From: a virus
Length of the DNA stretch: 56,372 nt
IMG/VR virus record: IMGVR_UViG_3300034111_001022
Coordinates: 1-56,372 of that record
Direction: 5' to 3' (one strand)
Below are positions 16,230 through 23,679 of this stretch, piece by piece. Under the pieces are notes generated by a model. It saw only the letters and a program-made list of their open reading frames with translations. It was not told the origin of the DNA and made no database searches. Each line of letters begins with the position of its first letter. The stretch's first letter is position 1. The position numbers and the translations under genes are program-made.

Positions 16230-17350
16230 GCACCGCCCACGCAAAGCTAAGCGCTAGCGGTAGCGCGAAGTGGTCCCTCTGTGCCGGCAGCGTGTTCGCC
16301 GAGAAGGACTACCCCAACACAACCTCTGTCTTTGCCGAGGAGGGCACGGCTGCTCACGAGCTGGCTGAGATGCTGCTGCGAGGCGACAGTTGGAATAACG
16401 TAATTGGCGAAACGCTGTTAGAAAGCAACGTGGTTGTCACCCAAGACATGTACGACTACGTTATGACCTACGTCAGCTACGTCAACTCAATCAGCGGCGA
16501 GCTGTTCGTCGAGCAGCGCGTGGACTTCAGTCACATCGCGCCAGAGGGGTTCGGCACCAGCGACGCCATCGTGATCAACGACGAGACCATGACCATCGTC
16601 GACCTTAAGTACGGCAAGGGCGTACGCGTTGACGCAGAGAACAACACGCAGGGCATACTGTACGCCCTCGGTGCGGTGAACGACTACGGCATGCTGTTCA
16701 ACATCAAGACTATTAATATAGTTATTGTGCAGCCGCGCCTCGATCACATCTCAGAGTGGTCCATTGGCATCGACGAGCTTAACCGCTGGGGTGAGCGCCT
16801 AAAGCAAGCCGCCGAGCTAGCGTTAACTGACAACGCGCCGAGGGTGCCAGGTGAGAAACAATGCCAATGGTGTCGAGCCAAGGCCACCTGCCCAGCGCTA
16901 GCCAAGCTAACCGAGAGCACGCTGATGACCTCGTTCGATAACCTAGACACCAGCAAGCCGGAGCAGCTGACAGACGAGCAGCTTAAGACGGCGCTAGACA
17001 ACAAGAAGCTGATTGTCTCATGGTTCGACGCCATCGAGACCTTAGTGACCGACCGCCTAAGCACCGGCCAAGGGTTCAACGGTTACAAGCTGGTAGCCGG
17101 TAGGGCCAACCGTGCCTGGCGTGATGAGGTAGCGACAGCGGCCGCACTGCGTGACGTGCTAGGCGAGGACACGCTCTACACGCGCAAGATCATCTCACCG
17201 GCGCAGGCTGAGAAAGAGCTGGGCAAGTCACGCGCTGAGTTGCTGGACGACCTAGTCACCAAGCCAGAGGGCGCGCCAACGCTAGTGCCGGAGTCAGATA
17301 AGCGTCCTCCGGTCAACGTCAGTAAAAATGACTTTGACTTAATTAATTAG
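16226..17350 (+). CDS. DUF2800 family, Cas4/AddB-like Fe-S PD-(D/E)XK nuclease
   Basis: A 374-aa protein. The nuclease core shows GTSDAIVI (about 109-116) and IVDLKYGKG (about 124-132), the D...DxK signature of PD-(D/E)XK enzymes. One cysteine near the N-terminus (C19) and CQWCRAKATC (about 212-221) match the one-plus-three cysteine layout that holds an Fe-S cluster in Cas4 and AddB. It likely resects DNA ends for recombination or concatemer replication, feeding the DUF2815 protein encoded next. The starts of this gene and its neighbour overlap (ATGA). Confidence 0.85.
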   Translation: MSTAHAKLSASGSAKWSLCAGSVFAEKDYPNTTSVFAEEGTAAHELAEMLLRGDSWNNVIGETLLESNVVVTQDMYDYVMTYVSYVNSISGELFVEQRVDFSHIAPEGFGTSDAIVINDETMTIVDLKYGKGVRVDAENNTQGILYALGAVNDYGMLFNIKTINIVIVQPRLDHISEWSIGIDELNRWGERLKQAAELALTDNAPRVPGEKQCQWCRAKATCPALAKLTESTLMTSFDNLDTSKPEQLTDEQLKTALDNKKLIVSWFDAIETLVTDRLSTGQGFNGYKLVAGRANRAWRDEVATAAALRDVLGEDTLYTRKIISPAQAEKELGKSRAELLDDLVTKPEGAPTLVPESDKRPPVNVSKNDFDLIN

Positions 17351-17388
17351 CTGTGCTAATATTCTTTTTGTGCGCAGTCTAGGCACAA
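17334..17388 (+). promoter_or_regulatory. Promoter with third TTAGC-N3-GCTAA operator
   Basis: TTGACT (17334-17339), a 17-bp spacer and TAATAT (17357-17362) form the best -35/-10 pair in this family. The perfect palindrome TTAGC-TGT-GCTAA (17347-17359) lies on the spacer and -10, so a bound repressor would block polymerase. A further inverted pair TTGTGC (17368-17373)/GCACAA (17383-17388) follows in the leader. The promoter starts inside the last codons of the DUF2800 gene and serves the DUF2815 gene. Confidence 0.8.
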
Positions 17389-17418
17389 TAAACTTCAAAC
17401 GTAAAAGGAAAAAGTAAA

Positions 17419-17934
17419 ATGTCTCAAATTAAACTTAAAAATGTACGACTATCATTCCCCTCACTGTTTCACAAGGCGTCTTTCCAAGGCAACGAAACTA
17501 AGTACGAGGCAACCTTCCTACTAAACAAAAAGACACACGCGGAAACAATCGCCGAGATTCAGTCTGCAATCGCTGAGAAAGTTAAGACAGACTTAAAAGG
17601 TGCCAAGCTTGGCTCCGACAAGATCTGCCTTAAAGATGGCGACGAGATTGACTACGACGGGTACGCCGGTCACTTTAGTATCAAGGGCGCTAACGGCAAA
17701 CGTCCGTTGGTTATCGGCAAGGACAAGTCACCAGTAACAGAAGACGACAATGTTTTCTACGCTGGTTGCTACGTCAACGCAATAATTGAGCTTTGGGCAC
17801 AGGACAACGGCTTCGGTAAGCGTATCAACGCTAACCTATTGGCTGTTCAGTTTGCCGGTGACGGTGAGCCGTTCGGTGACGGCGGTACGAGTGTTGGTGT
17901 TGACGATTTTGATATTGTTGACGACGACTTTTAA
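17419..17934 (+). CDS. DUF2815 single-stranded DNA-binding protein
   Basis: A 171-aa protein beginning with the diagnostic 'IKLKNVRLSFPSLFHKASFQGNETKYEATFLLNK' pattern of DUF2815, an OB-fold-like ssDNA-binding family. The acidic tail (VDDFDIVDDDF) is like the tips of SSB proteins that recruit partners. It has its own promoter plus read-through from DUF2800. It is probably made in quantity to coat ssDNA during replication and recombination. Its leader AAAAGGAAAAAGTAAAATG matches that of the 15846 gene. Confidence 0.9.
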   Translation: MSQIKLKNVRLSFPSLFHKASFQGNETKYEATFLLNKKTHAETIAEIQSAIAEKVKTDLKGAKLGSDKICLKDGDEIDYDGYAGHFSIKGANGKRPLVIGKDKSPVTEDDNVFYAGCYVNAIIELWAQDNGFGKRINANLLAVQFAGDGEPFGDGGTSVGVDDFDIVDDDF

Positions 17935-17939
17935 TACGC

Positions 17940-17979
17940 GTTACATGTAACACCGCCCCTCGATGCTGAGGGGCGTTTT
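17940..17979 (+). terminator. Intrinsic terminator after DUF2815, with adjacent palindrome
   Basis: CGCCCCTC (17954-17961), a 6-nt loop and GAGGGGCG (17968-17975) then TTTT: a perfect 8-bp GC-rich stem with a short T run. Just before it is the perfect palindrome GTTACATGTAAC (17940-17951). This probably limits read-through so that the ssDNA-binding protein is made in excess over the polymerase. Confidence 0.85.
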
Positions 17980-17999
17980 AACTAAAAGGCTACCCCTTA

Positions 18000-19769
18000 A
18001 TGTTTGTAATCGATACCGAGGTCTACTCGGATTATTTTCTACTCTCGATGCTGCGCCTAGATGATGGCAAGATCCGTCACTTTGAATTTCACGCAGACGC
18101 CAAGCTTGATGTAAATAAAATCACGGCACTGTTTAAGACAGAGACCGTTATCAGCTTCAACGGCAACAGCTACGACATACCTATTATCAGTGCAGCCCTA
18201 GCTGGCTACACCAACCAAAAGATTAAAGACCTATCCGACAGTATCATTAAGAGCAACCAGCCGAGCTGGACGATACTGCGTGCGCATAAGTTTGAGCTAC
18301 TAAAGACAGACCACATCGACCTAATCGAGGTCGCCCCTGGGCGCTCTAGCCTTAAGATCTACGGCGGCCGCATGAACGCCCCTAAGATGCAAGACCTACC
18401 GATTGACCCTAGCAGCAGAATATCCCCAAGCCAACGAGCTGAGCTACGCCAGTACTGCGAGAACGACCTACACACGACGGCCATGCTGTACAAGGCGCTG
18501 AAGCCGCAGATTGACTTGCGCGTCACAATGAGCAAGCAGTACGGCATGGACTTACGCAGTAAGAGCGATGCGCAGATTGCCGAGACGGTGATCATCAGCG
18601 AGCTGACTAAGATCACGAACGAGGGCTACGGCAAGGTAACGCTGAAGGACAACACGACCTTTAACTACACCGACCCTAAGATTGTTAACTTCACCGACAC
18701 GGCGCTTAACCTACTGATCAACAGCCTGTGCGAGCACAAGTTCACGCTAGGGTTGAACGGCGCGGTGCAGATGCCGGACTGGCTACGCAACACTAAGATT
18801 AATATCGGCACGGCCGAGTATCAGATGGGCATCGGTGGCCTGCACAGCTGCGAGAAGTCGCAGTACATCAAGGCAGACGACGAGAACATACTGCTAGAGC
18901 TAGACGTGGCCAGCTACTACCCGAACATTATCCTGCAGCAGCGATTGGCGCCTAAGAGTATGGGCGCGCCGTTCTTGCGCGTGTATCAGACAATAGTCAC
19001 TAGGCGCCTAGAGGCCAAGCACCGTGGCGACAAGGTAACGGCCGACGTGCTTAAGATTGCCGTCAACGGTAGCTTCGGCAAGCTTGGCAGTAAGTACAGC
19101 GCGCTGTTCGCGCCTGAGCTACTGATACAGACAACCATCACCGGTCAGCTTGCGCTGCTTATGCTGATCGAGGCCGTAGAGCTAGCGGGCGCCAGGGTAG
19201 TCAGCGCCAACACCGACGGCGTGGTGATCCTATGCCCACGCAAGCTAGAGCACAAGATTGAGGTGGTGGCGTTCGACTGGATGCTTCGTACCTCGTTTGA
19301 CCTAGAGCGGACAGACTACCGAGCACTAGCCAGCCGTGACGTGAACAGCTACGTGGCCGTCAAGCTAGACGGAAAGACCAAGGGCAAGGGCGTCTTCGCT
19401 AGCACTAGCCTGGCTAAGAACCCAGACGACCCGATCATCGCCCACGCGGTGGCCCAGTACGTCGCGCACGAGATCCCGCTAGAGATAACGATACGCAACT
19501 GCCGTGACATCACGCAGTTCATTACCATACGACGCGTCCAGGGTGGCGCCACGTGGCAGGGCGAGTACCTAGGTAAGGCGGTGAGGTTCTATCACAGCAA
19601 CGCCGTACCGAGCGCGCAGTGCATTCACTACGCTAGTAACAGTAACCGCGTACCGAACTCAGCGGGTGCGCGACCATTGATGGAGTTGCCAGACACGTTC
19701 CCGACGGACGTTGACTACAACTACTACCTGGTTGAGGCTGAGAAACTTTTATGTGAGGTAGGATTGTGA
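18000..19769 (+). CDS. Family B DNA polymerase with 3'-5' exonuclease
   Basis: A 589-aa replicative polymerase, short for the family. Exonuclease motifs: FVIDTE (2-7), ISFNGNSYD (about 51-59) and YCENDLHTT (about 156-164). Polymerase motif A is DVASYYPNI (about 301-309), motif B KIAVNGSFGKLG (about 351-362) and motif C SANTDGV (about 400-406). The first Asp of the usual DTD is Asn, but the second, catalytic Asp is kept. The ATG at 18000 follows AAAAGG. The gene overlaps the methyltransferase start (TGA within GTGA). Confidence 0.9.
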   Translation: MFVIDTEVYSDYFLLSMLRLDDGKIRHFEFHADAKLDVNKITALFKTETVISFNGNSYDIPIISAALAGYTNQKIKDLSDSIIKSNQPSWTILRAHKFELLKTDHIDLIEVAPGRSSLKIYGGRMNAPKMQDLPIDPSSRISPSQRAELRQYCENDLHTTAMLYKALKPQIDLRVTMSKQYGMDLRSKSDAQIAETVIISELTKITNEGYGKVTLKDNTTFNYTDPKIVNFTDTALNLLINSLCEHKFTLGLNGAVQMPDWLRNTKINIGTAEYQMGIGGLHSCEKSQYIKADDENILLELDVASYYPNIILQQRLAPKSMGAPFLRVYQTIVTRRLEAKHRGDKVTADVLKIAVNGSFGKLGSKYSALFAPELLIQTTITGQLALLMLIEAVELAGARVVSANTDGVVILCPRKLEHKIEVVAFDWMLRTSFDLERTDYRALASRDVNSYVAVKLDGKTKGKGVFASTSLAKNPDDPIIAHAVAQYVAHEIPLEITIRNCRDITQFITIRRVQGGATWQGEYLGKAVRFYHSNAVPSAQCIHYASNSNRVPNSAGARPLMELPDTFPTDVDYNYYLVEAEKLLCEVGL

Positions 19770-20764
19770 AATACTTATCGGTTTGTAGTGGAATAGAGGC
19801 TGCGTCAGTAGCATGGCATCATATGGGATGGGAGGCCGTTGGGTATTCAGAGATTGAAAAGTTTCCAAGCCAACTGTTAGAACATCATTACCCAAACGTC
19901 ACTAATTACGGCGACATGACAAAATTTAAGGAGTGGAATATAAATGAACCAGTTAACCTTTTGGTCGGAGGAACCCCCTGTCAATCCTTCTCAGTCGCAG
20001 GACTCAGAAAAGGATTGGAAGACCCTCGTGGAAACCTCATGCTTACCTATCTCGCAATGGCTGACCACTTTAAACCCAAATGGCTTCTATGGGAAAACGT
20101 ACCAGGAGTACTCTCTAGCAACGGAGGACATGACTTCGCAGCCTTACTTCAAGGGATGGTTGAATGCGGGTATGGGGTCGCCTACAGGGTTCTTGACGCT
20201 CAACATTTCGGAGTGCCACAAAGACGCAGGCGGGTGTTCGTTGTCGGATGTCTTGGAGACTGGCGAAGTGCTGCCAAAGTACTTTTTGAGTCAGAGAGCT
20301 TGTGCAGGGATATTAAACCGAGCAGAAAAACACAACAAAAAGATGCCAGCAATGCTAATAGCAGCATTGAAGAATGCGTAGCTTTAGATGAAAGAAATGT
20401 CAGAATGTTTAGCAATGAAAATTTAAAGACATTCCCAAGTTTAACTGCAACAGATTATAAAGGCGCAAAATCTATTTGTTTTAAAGTTCGTGGCGGTTGT
20501 GCTGGAGGTGGTAAAGGTTATTTAGGTAGTGAAGAAAAAGCATTTACTATTAGCACGGCGCAAGATCAGCAATTGTTTAATGATATGCGTGTTCGTAGGC
20601 TAACTCCTATGGAATGTGAACGCCTACAAGGATTTCCTGATAACTACACTAACACACCTACATCAAGCGACACTACGCGCTATAAAGCTTTAGGTAACTC
20701 TATGGCTGTGCCTGTAATGAAATGGATAGGCGAAAGGATAAACGAGGTAAATTCGCAATGCTAG
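19766..20764 (+). CDS. dcm: DNA (cytosine-5) methyltransferase
   Basis: A 332-aa C5-methyltransferase starting at GTG 19766. Motif I is SVCSGIEAAS (about 5-14), motif IV GGTPCQSFS with the catalytic Cys (about 68-76), motif VI WENVPG (about 109-114), motif VIII QRRRRVFVVG (about 151-160), motif IX RRLTPMECERLQGFPD and motif X ALGNSMAVPV. It is complete and probably active, protecting phage DNA from host restriction. It is richer in A+T than the polymerase before and the helicase after, suggesting later acquisition. It carries a second ORF in another frame and overlaps the VRR-NUC gene by 7 nt. Confidence 0.95.
   Translation: MKYLSVCSGIEAASVAWHHMGWEAVGYSEIEKFPSQLLEHHYPNVTNYGDMTKFKEWNINEPVNLLVGGTPCQSFSVAGLRKGLEDPRGNLMLTYLAMADHFKPKWLLWENVPGVLSSNGGHDFAALLQGMVECGYGVAYRVLDAQHFGVPQRRRRVFVVGCLGDWRSAAKVLFESESLCRDIKPSRKTQQKDASNANSSIEECVALDERNVRMFSNENLKTFPSLTATDYKGAKSICFKVRGGCAGGGKGYLGSEEKAFTISTAQDQQLFNDMRVRRLTPMECERLQGFPDNYTNTPTSSDTTRYKALGNSMAVPVMKWIGERINEVNSQC
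19944..20381 (+). CDS. Overlapping ORF nested inside the methyltransferase gene
   Basis: A 145-aa ORF wholly inside the methyltransferase gene, in another frame. It has its own AAGGAG (19928-19933) 10 nt before the ATG. Its sequence ('PPVNPSQSQDSEKDW', 'GMGSPTGFLTLN', 'CSLSDVLETGEVLPKYFLSQRACAGILNRAEK') looks like a family of phage hypothetical proteins I recall as being near cytosine methyltransferases. Codon by codon, those conserved stretches lie over motifs IV and VIII of the enzyme. It may be a true overlapping gene, or a conserved shadow of the enzyme's DNA that databases list as a protein. The SD favours translation. Confidence 0.55.
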   Translation: MNQLTFWSEEPPVNPSQSQDSEKDWKTLVETSCLPISQWLTTLNPNGFYGKTYQEYSLATEDMTSQPYFKGWLNAGMGSPTGFLTLNISECHKDAGGCSLSDVLETGEVLPKYFLSQRACAGILNRAEKHNKKMPAMLIAALKNA

Positions 20765-21024
20765 AGCGTGACATAGAGAAGGCGTTTGTTAAGCGGGTTA
20801 AGTCACTAGGTGGCATGGCTGAGAAGTTCACGTCACCCGCCAAGCGCTCAGTGCCTGATCGAATTGTCACGCTGCCTGGCGGCAAGATTATCTTTGTTGA
20901 ACTAAAGAAGCCAGGCGCAAAGCCTACCGAGCTGCAGGTGCGCGACCATGACATCCGTCGTGCATTCGGCTGCGACGTCAGGGTTATCTCTACTATGGAG
21001 CAGGTCGATGCGTTCCCTGAGTGA
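20758..21024 (+). CDS. VRR-NUC domain nuclease
   Basis: An 88-aa stand-alone VRR-NUC protein. Visible motifs: E3 in LERDIE, VPDRI (32-36), the nuclease signature FVELKKPG (46-53), and Q60 in the following helix. These small phage enzymes are PD-(D/E)XK Holliday-junction-type or structure-specific nucleases and are commonly paired with a SNF2 helicase, as here. The ATG at 20758 follows GAGGTAAATTCGCA. It overlaps the methyltransferase and helicase genes. Confidence 0.9.
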   Translation: MLERDIEKAFVKRVKSLGGMAEKFTSPAKRSVPDRIVTLPGGKIIFVELKKPGAKPTELQVRDHDIRRAFGCDVRVISTMEQVDAFPE

Positions 21025-22348
21025 TCTACACCAGTACCAGCTGCACGCGATTAATTTTATCAAGCAACAGAAGCGCTGCCTGCTAGCCATCTCGATGGGC
21101 CTAGGCAAGACCATCTCAACGCTGACGGCCGTCAACGACTTGATAGACTCGTTCACGATACACAAGACCCTAATCATCGCACCACTGCGCGTGGCTAACA
21201 GCGTATGGGCGCAAGAGGCCGAGCTGTGGGAGCACACCAAGCACTTAAAGATTAGCGTCTGCACGGGCAACGAGCGGCAGCGGCTGACGGCGCTTATGCA
21301 AGACGCTGACGTCTTCGTGATCAACCGTGAGAACGTCGAGTGGCTAGTCAAGTCGCAGAAGAAGTGGCGTTTTGATTGCGTGGTGGTCGACGAGTCCGAC
21401 TCATTCAAGAACTCTAGCTCTAAGCGCTTTAGGGCGCTACGCAAGGTGCTGCCAGACACGACGCACATGATTTTATTGTCAGGCACCCCGTCACCCAATG
21501 GCCTACTCGATGTCTGGGCGCAGATGTACCTGATTGACTTCGGTGAGCGCCTAGGTAGGACCATGACGGCGTACAAGGACCGGTTCTTCGAGAAGGACTA
21601 CATGGGCTACAACTTCACACTACGTGAGGGTAGCGCCGGTAAGATACACGCCCTGCTTAGGGATAAGGTGTTGAGCATGAGCAGCGAGGACTACCTTGAG
21701 CTGCCTGATCGTATTAGCCTGGTCGAGGCCGTAGACTTACCGCCGACAGCACTGCGCGAGTACAAGGACTTTGAGACCACGCTACTGGCGACCTTGCCCG
21801 ATGGCGAAGAGATCGAGGCCATGAACGCGGCCGTGCTAGCCGGCAAGCTACTGCAGTACGCCAACGGCGCCATCTACACCGACGAGCACCACAACTGGAC
21901 TCACATTCACGACGTTAAGCTGGACGCACTAGCCGAGATCATTGAGAACAACAGCGGTGAGAACATACTGGTCGCGTACAACTTTAAGCACGATCTGGCC
22001 AAGCTTCAGCAGCGGTTCCCTACCGGCGTCGCGTTAGACAAGGACCCCAACACCGTCACGCGTTGGCAGCAGGGTAAGATTAAGCTTATGTTCGCTCACC
22101 CACAGAGCGCCGGTCACGGGCTTAACCTTCAAGACGGTGGCTGCCTAGCCGTTTGGTTTGGCTTGACGTGGTCACTTGGCCACTACCAGCAGTTCAACGC
22201 GCGGCTGCACAGGCAAGGTCAGCAGCGCCCAGTGCGAATTATTCACATAATTGCTAACGGTACGATAGACGAGCGAGTGGTGTCAGTATTGAGTTTGAAG
22301 GGCGCCGTACAAAATAATTTGCTAAATGCGTTAAAAGTACAAAAATAA
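21008..22348 (+). CDS. SNF2-type DNA helicase/ATPase
   Basis: A 446-aa SF2/SNF2 helicase from the ATG at 21008. Motif I is SMGLGKT (about 29-35), motif II VVDESDSFKN (about 126-135, DESD in place of DEAH), motif III LLSGTPSPNG (about 156-165) and motif VI QFNARLHRQGQ (about 395-405). It probably remodels replication or recombination intermediates with the VRR-NUC nuclease, whose gene it overlaps by 17 nt. Its 3' end overlaps the third early promoter module. All motifs are intact. Confidence 0.93.
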   Translation: MRSLSDLHQYQLHAINFIKQQKRCLLAISMGLGKTISTLTAVNDLIDSFTIHKTLIIAPLRVANSVWAQEAELWEHTKHLKISVCTGNERQRLTALMQDADVFVINRENVEWLVKSQKKWRFDCVVVDESDSFKNSSSKRFRALRKVLPDTTHMILLSGTPSPNGLLDVWAQMYLIDFGERLGRTMTAYKDRFFEKDYMGYNFTLREGSAGKIHALLRDKVLSMSSEDYLELPDRISLVEAVDLPPTALREYKDFETTLLATLPDGEEIEAMNAAVLAGKLLQYANGAIYTDEHHNWTHIHDVKLDALAEIIENNSGENILVAYNFKHDLAKLQQRFPTGVALDKDPNTVTRWQQGKIKLMFAHPQSAGHGLNLQDGGCLAVWFGLTWSLGHYQQFNARLHRQGQQRPVRIIHIIANGTIDERVVSVLSLKGAVQNNLLNALKVQK

Positions 22349-22420
22349 GTGTTGCGTTTCCCTCAACACTCTGTATAATCGTTTTTGTGGTTGGGCAACA
22401 CGATAAAATTAAAAGGACTA
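22341..22420 (+). promoter_or_regulatory. Early promoter/operator module, copy 3
   Basis: TTGCGT (22352-22357), a 16-bp spacer and TATAAT (22374-22379); inverted repeat GTGTTG (22349-22354)/CAACAC (22364-22369); leader half-site CAACAC (22396-22401); then AAAAGGACTAAATAAAATG. Nearly the same as copies at 10831 and 11403, about 11 kb away. It drives the cluster of small ORFs to about 25.4 kb. Its first bases include the stop codon of the helicase. Confidence 0.85.
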
Positions 22421-22426
22421 AATAAA

Positions 22427-22858
22427 ATGGCTTATGTATCAAACTTAAAAAAATTAAACATTAGTGCAGCACTAAGACCTATATTTAAAAGTTACGGTGT
22501 TAAGGCTACAATCGCTCGCAGTTCTAACAAGTCAACCTTGGTTGTAAACATTTCCGCCGGTGACATCGACTTCGGTACAGACTACCAACAAGTCAATGTG
22601 TACCACATAGACAAGAACCACACTGGTAAAGCTAGGTTGTTCTTAAACCACGTAATAAACACCATCAAAAATACCGGCGAGTGGTACGACAACTCAGACG
22701 CAATGACAGACTACTTCAACACCGCGTTTTATATCGACATCAACGTCGGCCGTTGGGACAAGCCTTACAAAAACACCGCAGTTAACCTATTGGAAAACAT
22801 GCTAGAGTTTAAGGCGTTGCGCGAGCTTGGTAAACTTCAAATCGTACACATTAAGTAA
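22427..22858 (+). CDS. Hypothetical early protein
   Basis: A 143-aa mixed alpha/beta protein (MAYVSNLKKLNISAALRPIFKSYGVKATIARSS...), the first gene after early promoter copy 3. It shows a 'STLVVNISAGDIDFG' strand pair, a 'WYDNSDAMTDYFNTAFYIDINVGRWDKPY' segment and a C-terminal helix. It resembles hypothetical proteins in other phage early regions. No function is known. Its own strong promoter suggests high early expression. Confidence 0.75.
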   Translation: MAYVSNLKKLNISAALRPIFKSYGVKATIARSSNKSTLVVNISAGDIDFGTDYQQVNVYHIDKNHTGKARLFLNHVINTIKNTGEWYDNSDAMTDYFNTAFYIDINVGRWDKPYKNTAVNLLENMLEFKALRELGKLQIVHIK

Positions 22859-22868
22859 GGGGGCTGAC

Positions 22869-22985
22869 ATGGACATTAACGAAGAGTTAGCAGAAATTAT
22901 CCGTCAAATACAAGAGGCTCGTAAAGAGTTTGAACAACTAGAGATGCGCATGGCGCAAAGGGAAAAAGAAAATGGTACAGATTGA
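22869..22985 (+). CDS. Tiny coiled-coil protein
   Basis: A 38-aa highly charged helical peptide (MDINEELAEIIRQIQEARK...), 10 nt after the previous gene with a GGGGG-type leader. Heptad spacing of I/L suggests a coiled coil. It overlaps the next ORF by 14 nt. Charged small helical peptides of this sort can be inhibitors or adaptors, but no function can be given. Confidence 0.55.
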   Translation: MDINEELAEIIRQIQEARKEFEQLEMRMAQREKENGTD

Positions 22986-23151
22986 TTATTCAGAGCACAT
23001 GAAACACCTAGGTGCAGGCATGACAGAGCAAGAAAAATTAGACGCCACGCTTAACGGCATACACAACAACATTGGCGCATTGATTAGCATGTTTCAAATT
23101 TTAGATCACCGTGTTAAAGAGCTTGAGGAGAAACTAAATGAACTACCGTGA
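22972..23151 (+). CDS. Small helical protein
   Basis: A 59-aa protein (MVQIDYSEHMKHLG...) ending in a Leu-heptad helix 'ISMFQILDHRVKELEEKLNELP'. The start overlaps the previous gene and the end overlaps the next by 14 nt, in the manner of translational coupling. Upstream GGGAAAAAGAA could serve as ribosome site. The function is unknown. Confidence 0.6.
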   Translation: MVQIDYSEHMKHLGAGMTEQEKLDATLNGIHNNIGALISMFQILDHRVKELEEKLNELP

Positions 23152-23314
23152 GCCGTGGGATAAGAGCAACTACCACTTCAATCGCCAGGACGAGTGGTCA
23201 GGCGCAACATTCGTAGAGGAAGACCACTGGGATGCAGATCACTTACGCCTTTACACTGGCCGCTGGATTATGGTTTGCTTGGTCGCCTTGGGTGCGCTGC
23301 TATGGATAATGTAG
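23138..23314 (+). CDS. Small C-tail-anchored membrane protein
   Basis: A 58-aa protein with an aromatic, charged N-terminal part and a single C-terminal membrane helix (about 42-58: 'GRWIMVCLVALGALLWIM') running to the last residue. This is a tail-anchor topology with the soluble part in the cytoplasm. The ribosome site GAGGAG lies upstream. It could act at the inner membrane, for example in superinfection exclusion. This is inference. Confidence 0.65.
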   Translation: MNYREPWDKSNYHFNRQDEWSGATFVEEDHWDADHLRLYTGRWIMVCLVALGALLWIM

Positions 23315-23679
23315 CCTCGTTTATTAAGTCTATATCGTCGTCTGAAGACCTAGCTAAGGTGCGGATGGCCCTTTACGCAGAGCTGCTGATTGCTAATCGT
23401 AGTGGTAGAAGCTTGATGGACCAAGGCTTTAGCCGGTCTGACATTCAGTACAGCATGCAGATGCTTGTTTCCGAGGGGCTGGTGTTTAAGTACGGCGTGG
23501 GTAGGAACACCTACTACTCTGTAACGAAAGACGAAAGCAAAGAGCGCTCTAACAAGATTGATCCGGTGATTATTCCAGAGCAGTACGTTGGCAACTTGCA
23601 GCTTGGCCTTCGTATGGGGTACACAGACATTGAACCGCCCAAGGGCAGAAGAATTAAGGGGATACTAAATGGCCAATAA
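23302..23679 (+). CDS. Winged-helix-like DNA-binding protein
   Basis: A 125-aa protein. Residues about 10-75 read as a winged helix: 'VRMALYAELLIANRSGRSLMDQGFSRSDIQYSMQMLVSEGLVFKYGVGRNTYYSV', that is helices, recognition helix and a beta wing. The C-terminal half is basic and unstructured. It likely regulates phage or host genes. It overlaps the previous gene by 13 nt and the next by 11. The fold call is from pattern only. Confidence 0.65.
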   Translation: MDNVASFIKSISSSEDLAKVRMALYAELLIANRSGRSLMDQGFSRSDIQYSMQMLVSEGLVFKYGVGRNTYYSVTKDESKERSNKIDPVIIPEQYVGNLQLGLRMGYTDIEPPKGRRIKGILNGQ

